Below, one piece after another: positions 54,001-64,000 of a stretch of 64,000 nt of DNA. A program made the translations under genes and the position numbers. The DNA is taken from contig OZ026565.1 in NCBI GenBank assembly GCA_964020155.1, positions 2,858,053-2,922,052 on the forward strand. The letters are read 5' to 3'. The stretch is from Chondrilla cf. caribensis (Eukaryota > Porifera > Demospongiae > Chondrillida > Chondrillidae). The stretch's first letter is position 1. Every line of letters starts with the position of its first letter. The notes beneath the pieces were generated by a model. That model was not told the DNA's origin and searched no databases. It saw nothing but the letters and a program-made list of their open reading frames with translations.

Positions 54001-57000
54001 AAATTCAAACCTAGGAAATACACCCAAGTAATCCCAGTATGGGGGCATCAGAACATGAGTTTTCCAACTCAAAATACTTGCATGCTCTCAAATTCAATTC
54101 AAGCTGAATATAACTTGCGGTACATTAATTTTGTAATAGTATGGATTTAAGTTTGTTGATATTCTACACAAATTTCCTCAGTTACATATGTACTTATATG
54201 ACATTTTAATTTATATCATTATTGCTACAATGAAGGCCTTACTTTTAATTACTTTTGGAAGAAATTGGCTTCAGGAAATATATAAAATTTTCTCTATCAA
54301 TTTAAATCTTTTCTAAGACTTGTAATTGTAATGTAAATATGTTATTTCATACAAATGTTCCACTTTTGACAATCTCCCATGTGTGCTTTTCAACTATCCA
54401 CAGTGACTCTTCAATGTGTCAAATTTCAAGAAGATATAAAGATAAGGTGGAATGCGGAAACGGGCTGGAAATACACTTACACAATTACCCCCAGTAGTAC
54501 TGGTGAAAGTATCAAAAGTAAGTACTCATCTTCACTATAATAGTGTTGATGCAACCAGTCATGGTCTGATTAAACCCTAACTTCAAGCAGAAACAGTGCA
54601 ATATGAATCACCAGAGAAACATACAGAAGGATTTACAGTGATTGGCAAAAACGGTATACTAACCATACCCGGAGCAGCTAGTCTGAGTCCTGACAATTAC
54701 ACTATTGAAGTTGTGGCTATCACCTCTGTCAGTGACTGCCGCGGAAATGGTTCTTTCAGCATTAAAAAAGGTATGTAGCAGTTTGTGACATTTCAGATGA
54801 AGCACAGTCTATTAAGAGTCTAGTTCTTTCCTCTTTTTTTCTCTTTTCTGGGTGCCACTGCAGTAGTCTATGGCTAACGGTTCCCCAGATGAAATAAAAT
54901 TATCTGATACCTCGTACCTGAAGAGTCATAGTAGTAAAGTAATGAGACATAGTAATAAAGTAATCTTCCTCAGTCAGTGGAGTGAAACTAAGGAACCTTC
55001 TTAAAGTAGTGAGACATAGTAATAACGTAGTGAGACATAGTAATAACGTAGTGAGACATAGTAATGAAGTATCGTAAATCTACCTCCGTCAGTGGAGAGA
55101 ATAAATCTCAGTATCATTCTTCAGTTATTTGAATGCATAGTGCATAATTATTATGTATTACTGCCAAATGACCAGCTGGTGATGTGTACACAAAATGAAA
55201 GGGATATCTTACAATTTTATAGCAAAATATAATCAAATGAAATTCACATTCAGTCTGGCTGGTACTTTACCCATCAATAACATAATATACATGCACACTA
55301 TGCTGTGTACTGCATACATCAATGTTTGTTATGATTGGTACACATTTGTGTGATATTATTATTGAACTGAATTATGTCAAATATGCATAATACACAATCA
55401 CTCTTGTTACATTAGGTTGGTTCATTTGCAGAGATATGCTTACTGATAATTTGCATTAGTTTCTCAGCATTTGTATAATATCTCTTTCATCTTTTTTGGT
55501 TTGTGATTATTACACAACAATTTTGTTCTTTTGCAGATTGTCTTGCATCAATTCCCATTATTCTGAGTGAGTTTATAATCTGATTCAATAAATTGCACTG
55601 CATTTTGAACATATAGACTATAATCAAATTATAAAGACAATATAATTTTGTTCTCATTACACCACATGTACTATGTATGAATATTGTTTGTTGATCATAG
55701 GTGTTCCTGAATGCAATCGTTTCAGCAGTGGGGTGACCATATCTTGGAATGCACAGGACAACCGGGAGTATAAATACAAAATTATCGAATTAAATAGTAG
55801 TAAGGAAGTTTTAAGTGAGTTCTACTTTTAATTGTGGTATACTTTGGCATTACCAAGTACGTGTGTGAGATTCATTGTACCAATCTGTGATTCAGCAATC
55901 TTTAACTGATTGCATTATGGGAAAAAAACCTGCAAATTCTTTAATGTTCATAAACTGTTATATGAATTTTTTCAGGCTTAGAACAAATCATACTATAATA
56001 GATGAAGCCTCATATTTGTACATATGTGGTACTCATCATTCATTATGTATGCAGTTGCAACTCACCGTGGTAGTATAATAAGTTATTGTGTTCATTCCCA
56101 AATAATATTTGGTTGTATTAGGTGGTGCTTTGACTGACAACGGAATTGAGACTATACCTGGGAGAGTTCTGAAAGTAGGCAGTTATAAAGTCACCATAGA
56201 GGATCTTAGCACAGAAAACAAATCTATGAACTCTACTGATTTTGAAATTAAAGCAGGTTTGTTCAATGCATTCATTTCATGTCTGATAAAATAATCCTTG
56301 CATTGATTACTACAGTTGATAATTTTCTACAACTATATGGCTCACAAAATGCCTCAGTTAATAGTGTTGAATCAGTGTCATTATTACTTCTTTGAATACA
56401 TAGGCATACAATATTTCCAACTATATCAAGTAACCAGCTGGTGATGTATAGATGCACATAATGGAGAGGTTTTCTTTTAATTTAATAGAATAATTTCATT
56501 TGGGGGAATTCACACAGTTTAGAAGTGACCCAAACTCTCAATATTATAATACATTTTTTATAATGTTACAGTATAATTCTTACATATTGTATGGGATATG
56601 ACTGGTACACATATTTATAATATTTATGTATAAAATTCTATCTAATATTCTAGGATGTGGGAAAATAGTAGTCTTGAATCCAAGTGAGTGATTTCAACTA
56701 TCTGCATGTGTTGTACATCCATACTGACACACTTCAAAAAATAGTCTTCACTGTACCACTGAATTCAACTCCCCTACTGTACTTCCTCATTCTTATCAGA
56801 TGTGAATCCTTACTGTAACAAGAGTGGTATTCAAATCACAGAGATAACTTGGAATGTTGTAGCAAGCAGGAGATACTCATATGAAATCAGGGTGAAAGGT
56901 TTAGCATCTGAAAATGATAAAGGTAAGTGTACCTTCACTATAGTCTGTTTCTTTAATTTGAAGACTACACACACTTGGTAATACATGGTATATATTATAT

Positions 57001-60000
57001 GTCCTGCTTTTGTTGGTTTATAAATAACTATCCTGCACTATTGTGGAGGGTTTATCACTGAGGTGTTTGCATGTAAATTGCCATTAATTCAGCACTTCCA
57101 AAGGGTGAGGGATCCGGATCGGGAACTGGAGATTTTGTTGTTTCTAATGGCAAAGCATTTCTGGCATTCTCCCTTGAACCTAATGACTATGTGTTGACTG
57201 TAAAAGATCTTAATGCCGGTGTAGAGGACTTCCACATGGAATCAATCCATTTCTCTGTGGAAGGTTAATCTTTGATTCTATACTGATTTTAGGTAATTTC
57301 AATTGAACACCTCCTTCTCATTCGTCTGTAGAATGTTCACCATATCACCCTCTCAATTTAAGTAAGTCAATTTATTATTAATTTAAATATAACAAATAAT
57401 TGACTACTGTGACATGGATGTGCTACAGACATGTATCTAAATAGTATTAGTACTCACCTTCAAATATATTATAAAGTATATCATTTTAATAGATTAACAA
57501 ATTAATTTTGACATATAGAGTATGATGTCGTACTGTATACATACAAATATGACTATAATAATAATATATGATGTACCAATGAGATGTGGTGCATCTATCC
57601 TTGTGCATCAAGTAAACTACATCAGTTTAGGATATCTATTCAAGTACATTCTTCATACATTGAGAAAGGTAATTTTATGTATTGTTAACTTTCAATAATA
57701 TTATTATCAGTAAATATATATTTTGTGAGAAATTTATGTATGACATAATAATTATATAGCGGTGCCTGGTTGTGTGAAGGCTAACCAATCCAGCATTGAG
57801 ATATCATGGAACGTAAAATCTGACAGAAAATATTCATATAACGTACGAGGTGGGGGAAGGAACTTCAGTGAGTGCAATTGAAAAACCTAGAATTCTGTCA
57901 TTCAAACTGTGTGTATCATGGCATTGGAATGATTCATTCTGTTGCACAATTAATACCTTATTTAGAGGGGAAGATATCGGGATCAATGGAATCTGATGTT
58001 TTTAAGGTTGAAGGTGATAGAGGAACACTAACTATCCCCTCCTCAACAGAATGGACTGTAGCGATATACAATGTGACTGTCAGTGACCTTACATCTTCTG
58101 TTCCAACAGTTGAATCAAAACAATTTGAAATCAGTAAAGGTATGTGGTATTTTGGATGAATCATTCCTTGTTGAGTTTTTGGACATAGCAATTGTATACT
58201 GTAATTTTGTTTTGAAAATACAGGCTGCAAGAAAGAAATTCCACTTGACATTGGTAAATGAAAAATAAATGAAATATTTATTGACGGAAGTAATGGTAAG
58301 CTGAAATTCTTACTATATTGCTCTTAAACCTTTGATGCAGATGGAGAAGGCATGTGTGTGAGAAGATTTTCTTATCTACAAATTTCCTGGAATGTTGAGA
58401 ATGACAGAACATACAAGTACTCAATTAGTAAAGAAGGCACAACAGTGCAAGGTGTGTTATCATTCACTGGAATCTCTTCAATTCACACTATATATACTGT
58501 GTATTATATATATGTACTATGTTCTATATATAATATATTATATATATTATATATATATATATATATATACATAGTACATTCATTGACAAACAAAAAATAT
58601 CATACAATGGCACAAAAAATTGTGTGCAGTGATGATAAAAGAAATTGGTGGGAACATATATACCTCCCATAAATTTTGGGGTTATTGAGTACTTTTAAAT
58701 GTTACTTCTACAAAGCTCACAAATATTGTTTCCAACAGGGTGACATAACATGTAGTTGCTGTGGTAGGTAATATAAATTTAGGATTACTACTGACAGGCA
58801 AAATTTATTCAGATTTGCTCTGTTTTATCATTCAGAGGCCACAGTCCCTGGTTCAGGAAGTGACAGTTTCCTTGTTGATAATGGAAGAGGTCAACTAAGG
58901 CTTAAACTAGAGCCTGGTGACTACACAGTGAGAGTACAAGACCTTGATGCTGGTGTGAGGAAGTTTTACTCTGAATCTGAGAACTTTTCAGTAAAAGGTA
59001 TTATTTGTACTCTATGTATGATTATTATAATGCTTAAAAATTTCACTTTTTTCTTTACAGCCTGCAACTTTGAAATTGGTATGATTTATAACATATTCAC
59101 CCTATCAAGTACCTTGTGATAATTTTTACTACGCTATGTTTGCAGAAACCAGTAATTGTGTTGAAAAAGGCCAGACAGTGAATGTATCCCTGCTTGTATT
59201 CCCAAACAGAACATACAAGTTCTCAGTTTTGGTGGAGAATACTACTAAAGAAGTGCTTAGTGAGTAAAATGTGATGTTACATTTTCTACTATTGCCTATC
59301 CTTACTTACTCTCCTTGCAGATGGTAGTTTCCTTTCTGGTGTGAGTCAAAAAGTTATAAGTCAAAATGGTACGTAATCTTATTCATGTGTTCCACCCTAA
59401 TGATAAATTTATTAATATAAGTTCAATTAATCTTACCATTTTTATTTGGTTGGAGCAATTAATTGATTCAAACCTAACCTATCCAAATTACTGTTACAAA
59501 CTTTGAATGGGACCACGCTGCATGTTGATGAAGTAAAAATGCACATATTGTATGAAAGAGCTGAAAGGTACCAATTGGTACACTAACAACATTCGAATCA
59601 GGCTGTTGGTGTTTTAGATCAAAATTATGGTGTTTCTAAGTAACCACATATGTCATAATGTTTCTGACTATAATATGTACTTATACATAATATTATTACT
59701 GTATGTACATATGTATGCATATTCAGGGCTATCTACATATCAGGTATATACACAATATCTCATTAGCTTTGTCATTGATTGCTACATTTTTATAGGAACA
59801 ATGATGACGTATGAGCTGGATTCCTCTGATTCCCTTCGTGTTGGACGATACAGTGTGCTTATTAGAGAAGTGGAAACAGGAGGTGAAGGCTATGGGAGAT
59901 TTGGCATATATTCATGTGAGTATGTCTTGGCAATGATAATTCAGTGTACTGCTGCTGAAATATGCTGTGGACATGTAAGAGCATCTGTATTATAAGTAAA

Positions 60001-61020
60001 GTTAATATGATCTGTTGAATTTTGGATTTGTCTGTAATTAATATATTGTGTCAACGTTGTTTGTAAATGTGTAGATGGGAATATTGGTGCAGACGTGAAG
60101 TACAGAGCTGATCCTTTACCTGATGGCCTTTATGTGTGTCTTGATCCAAGGGAGGGACGGCTGTTTTCCAGTGGTCTCGCCTATAAAACTAATGATGGCA
60201 TTGAATCCATTCTACATGGACTTGGTATGTATGCATGTACAAATGTATGTGTTATAGTAAATTGTGGTATATATTTACAAGGTAATCATTTACCATATCA
60301 GCATTTACAGTAAAAGTACTCATACCCACTACAGCCCTCATACTGACACACCAAAAGGCAGTATACAGGAATATTCATGCCCTCTGGAGATTTTCTTTGT
60401 TCTCACACCCTTATTGATATTGAGTTCTTCCCAATTAGTTAAAAGCAATACAATACAATAACTAATGTTCTGTCTTTGGAGTAATAATATTGTAGTAAAG
60501 TCAAAAATGGTTGTAATAGATACAGTCACTTGGCAGGATCCACTGAAATGGGATGTACTCCTTAGCAATCCAGACAACACCTGTATACCTACACTGGTCC
60601 TCCAAGAGGTATCTTAGCTATGATAAAGTATAATACATCAAAATCTTTGCAATGAAGAAAGAATTGCCCAAAATGTATACAATTATTGCTTTTAGATTCC
60701 AGATAGACCCCATGAATATCCATAACAATGCTAGCACAGGCATTTGAATGTAATTTGTAAGAGAAATGTTACATGTCTGTGTGTATTAATTAATGAAAAT
60801 CAATCATTATCTTAAAATTAATATCATACACATTTTATGTAAAAATTATGATTATACCTCTTTACAATTACTTTGCTTCGATGTAAATTATCTTCAATTG
60901 CACATTATAATAGGAATGTGCCTTGAAGAGCCCTATGATGGCCGTCAAGGCACTTTGGAGATAACTATCAAGAAAGATGGAGAAATGGCTGGCAAAGTTG
61001 ACATAGACTATGTTGGCTGA
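51056..61020 (+). CDS. Array gene C: secreted modular cysteine-rich protein (24 exons)
   Basis: Exons: 51056-51083, 51155-51349, 51681-51806, 51880-52143, 54404-54517, 54588-54770, 55537-55566, 55701-55814, 56122-56256, 56654-56683, 56800-56922, 57093-57263, 57332-57361, 57760-57867, 57966-58139, 58224-58253, 58341-58451, 58836-58997, 59061-59078, 59146-59259, 59321-59368, 59796-59915, 60075-60224, 60914-61020. All introns are phase 1; the total is 2685 nt, 894 aa, stop TGA at 61018. Same architecture as gene B plus one extra linker-and-module block (exons 55537-56256: SSGVTISWNAQDNREYKYKI and GSYKVTIEDLS). The 3' seven exons are identical to gene B. In the exon at 57093 the acceptor differs from gene B, adding residues but keeping the frame. 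No membrane anchor; secreted. Function not recognised. Confidence 0.82.
54935..55082. repeat. Short tandem repeat in gene C intron
   Basis: Repeats of about 22 bp built on GTAGTGAGACATAGTAATAA, around five copies with one insertion of unrelated sequence. Absent from the matching gene B intron. Confidence 0.7.
55537..56256 (+). other. Extra linker + module block present in gene C only
   Basis: A 30-bp linker exon (CLASIPIIL), then two module exons (55701-55814 and 56122-56256). Sequence right of the block (from about 56,345) matches the gene B intron after module I (CTCACAAAATGCCTCAGTTA vs TTTCAGAATGCCTCAGTTAG), so the block was either inserted in C or deleted from B as a unit. Confidence 0.75.
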
Positions 61021-61424
61021 ATGCGAATCTGCTGAAATATTATGTTAAACCATTGATTATAATAGCAATTTATTATCATACTATGTCTTATATCAATAAC
61101 AAATTTGCTGGAATATAATATTATATCAACCCTTATTTACTATTAATCAGTGCATTATAATATTATTATTCACATATAATAATCACTACAGTATATTTTG
61201 TTAAAAAATAATAATTTGAACTATAATAACATCTTTATCACATGTACGAATATGTTTACATACATTTACAAAATTATGGAATGAAGAGAATGTGCTTTTG
61301 GTACTCATTTTGGCACAGTACGCTTGAAGGTGCTTCATTCCTAGGCCTGCTCATGTAGGACCAGCAGGTATCCTAGTTGTTAACGTCCAAGCATATTGAC
61401 CCTTCTACAGATCACAGACTATCT
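58610..61424. repeat. Segment identical to 45,551-48,365
   Basis: The gene C partner of the identical tract; see the 45,551 entry for extent and flanking divergence. Confidence 0.85.
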
Positions 61425-61540
61425 ACTACAACAATTTGTGTAAACCTTATCCATTGAACTGCACATAATGCTGTACATATTATAACACTATATATTGCCA
61501 TGCTACATGCAATATTAATACTGAACTTCATCAGAACAGG

Positions 61541-61693
61541 TGGTAACATTAGTCCTGAGGTGAAGTACAAAGCTACTGCATTTGCAAGATATTGGCATCA
61601 ATTTCTGTGTGGGTCTGGTTCTTGATGAAAGTTTTACTGTTGGTCTTACAGCTGAAATCAGCAACGTTACAGAGAAAGCTCTAATAGGAGAAG
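61541..61693 (+). pseudogene. Relic exon downstream of gene C
   Basis: Counterpart of the gene B relic exon at 48,482 with the same frameshift, so the decay predates the last duplication or conversion. Confidence 0.6.
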
Positions 61694-62094
61694 GTACAAA
61701 GACAATAATAATAGTAATATTGTACATTCATAGAATTTAATCAGTATACATTGATAAAATGAAATGAAAACAGGCCTGTACCCTTGAAGGGGGTTCGAGG
61801 GGTTTAACCAAACCCCCCTTTGTGTCTATACATTGAAATGAAAACATGCTGTTGTCCCGATATTATAGAGCTTTGTGTATATACGTATATTTGTGACATG
61901 ACCAGACATAAACTGCATGTTATGCTTAATTAATATTAAGCCTTCAACGACGATCTGTATAATTGTGATGGCATGTGTGATGACAGATGGATATGAACTG
62001 GACTTAAAATGTAACCCCCCTTTTGTGAAGCCTGTGTATGGGTCTGAAAAACACACACACAATGCATGCCAATATTCAACATGCATACACTGTC

Positions 62095-63840
62095 ACAGGC
62101 TAAAGAGTGATTACCTTCTAGTAGTGAAATGTTCATTGTATGGAACATTCATAACAAGTGCGAACATTAATTGTACATGGGCTACTGTGCACACATTGTA
62201 GTGCTTGTATTACTAACAAAAGGTTCAATAATTAATAACATTTCATTCCTGTCACTCTACAACTGACATGAGTGTGAAGCTTCAATCTACAAGAGAATGG
62301 TCTCCATTAAACCTTTAACTTGAAGGTGTTTTGGGATTGAGAGGGATTCATCTGGTGAATATTCGACTTGACACTAATTGTCTATGGCTAAGACCACAGA
62401 CTAACAACCCCAGGTGAGTACAAGTGCAATTGAACCTTTAGTACTACTAGTACCGATGTAGTGGTTCCTACATCAAACGAATGGCAGTAAAGTGTTAAAG
62501 TTTGATTTTACACTAAGTAAAGTACATTTATCCTGTGGGAAAGTGCAAAGTGTGTGGGGATCTCCACAAGTGATGTACTGACCTAGTTCACCAGGTACAA
62601 TAAAATTTCAAGTATATCGTGCAGACACAACACAGTACATTCTTATGCATGTAGAGGTGTGTCCTACATACAAAATAATGTCCCTACAGAGGGTTGCACA
62701 AGATTACTGCTCTTCATAACCTTAATCATTCAAGCAATCTTTCATTGTGAAAATACACTGATAACCTGTGTGTGGATTGACTGATGCACCACTACTGGCT
62801 GCTATGAGGAGTACAGATCTTACAAATATGTACATACGTACATATTATGTACCAGTGTTTTATTAGGAAACTTTCATCTCCTTGTTGCTGTACTTTGGCT
62901 GTTATAAAGTCTTATTCTCGCTAGTCAAAGCAGATAATAATATTATACAGTCTTTCATTTGACAAATTTCAAGGCCATTAGCATCTTGAAGTTGCATTGA
63001 TCTCTATATAATATATTAACATAATATATAAAATTTACGTATGTACATACATACATACGTACATGTCTGTAATGATACTCCAATACTGATGTTGTACTAA
63101 ATACACTTTTTACAATGAAATTCTAACCATAATATATGAATATACACAGGTAGTAAAGAATGTATTATGTTAATAAGTTACATGTACGCACATGTATAAT
63201 ATGTATATACACATGTATACATGTACAACATAAAGTTATGTGCATAAGTGTATCCCTGGTGCTGTTTCTACACAGAGATGGCTATTCTTGATCTTATTTG
63301 TGTACAAGTAATGTGCAAGGTTGTTAGTCTATGGCTGAGGCCACAGATGAGTACAAGTCCAATTGAACTTTTAGTACTACTAGTACCGATGTAGTAGTTC
63401 CTACATCAAACAAGTGGTAGAAAGTGTGAAAATCTAGTTCTACATGAAGTATGGTGCAATTACCCTGTAGGAAAGTGCAAAGTGCACAGGTATCCCCATA
63501 GGCAAGGTATAGTAGTATACTATAATATGAAATAGCACATACGTAGACACTGCAGTTGAGTGCAAAAGGAGCACGAGTCTTAATTGTGTGTACATAATAT
63601 TGTGTAAAGGTTTATTACCACAGCACTAGTGGCTTCACCAAACATGTCTTTTGATATAATATACAGTGAGCACTAAAAGGGTTTAAAGTGGTTGTCTTCA
63701 TGGAATGTCAAGGCAAACTTCTGTTACTGAGGGACATTTCGTATCATTTGTGTAAGCAAGGAGCGAATGTAACCATTTGACATAGTGATGTCTGGCTTGC
63801 AACCAATGGTTTGCCCCGAGAATTACAGATTTGTTATATA
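62095..63840. repeat. Inter-unit spacer C/D, with JIP-derived segment
   Basis: Nearly the same as the B/C spacer, with small indels; degraded JIP exon 3 copy (- strand) at 63,003-62,872, no MITE. Confidence 0.8.
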
Positions 63841-63894
63841 CAGTAAGCAAGTGCACCTTACAACCAGGTGTAAATTTTTAATGCAGCAAGTAAG

Positions 63895-64000
63895 AAGAAC
63901 ATGACCGTAGTTGACCACAAAAGCACATTTCGGAAATAATTAATATTAAACTTGAACACGTACTCTTAATTGGGTACACAAAATGATTATTGGATCCATA
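63895..64000 (+). promoter_or_regulatory. Start of array unit D promoter (cut by window end)
   Basis: Carries the same conserved block as the other units (CACATTTCGGAAATAATTAA, TTGAACACGTACTC, GGGTACACAAAATGATTA) and ends at TTGGATCCATA, just before where the TATA box would be. A fourth gene is therefore expected immediately to the right. Confidence 0.7.

Overview
This window is animal (metazoan) nuclear DNA. It is AT-rich, genes are split by many GT-AG introns, and there is a heavy load of microsatellites, minisatellites and decayed transposable elements. The two recognisable conserved genes, SPT4 and a JIP3/JIP4-type JNK scaffold, show it is a eukaryote and (through JIP3/4) very probably an animal. 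The compact but repeat-rich style and the lineage-specific secreted-protein array suggest an invertebrate, possibly a sponge, but the species cannot be fixed from the sequence alone. No bacterial operons, CRISPR arrays or convincing tRNA/rRNA genes were seen.

Layout. (1) 1-4.5 kb: the 3' three exons of SPT4 (SUPT4H1) on the + strand; its first exon lies off the left edge. (2) 4.5-8.5 kb: intergenic, with two minisatellites and a dead LINE 3' end. (3) 8.5-28.3 kb: a complete MAPK8IP3/SPAG9 (JIP3/4, unc-16/Sunday driver) gene on the - strand. I resolve 25 coding exons that join in frame to about 1118 residues: RH1, coiled coils, RH2 and a C-terminal beta-propeller. It converges on SPT4. Its introns hold CA/TG arrays, a 43-bp minisatellite, an internally deleted hAT transposon with 8-bp target duplication, a TA-flanked MITE, and a 59-bp minisatellite that has multiplied the splice acceptor plus start codon of coding exon 1. 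(4) 28.6-33.3 kb: a CpG-richer zone with a possible bidirectional promoter, a SINE and a palindromic DNA element. (5) 33.3-64 kb: a tandem array on the + strand of a secreted, cysteine-rich, modular protein family that I do not recognise: gene A (short, about 229 aa), gene B (21 exons, about 795 aa), gene C (24 exons, about 894 aa) and the promoter of a fourth unit cut by the window end.

The array is the most interesting part. Every intron in genes A, B and C is phase 1. Each beta-sandwich-like module is encoded by two exons, and modules are joined by tiny 30-bp (once 18-bp) linker exons each carrying one cysteine. B and C differ by insertion of one whole module, and share a 2.8-kb tract I see as identical through both exons and introns, which suggests very recent gene conversion or duplication (or an assembly artefact). 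The spacers between units carry a defective copy of JIP exon 3 with its flanking introns, so part of the neighbouring JIP gene was captured and amplified together with the array.
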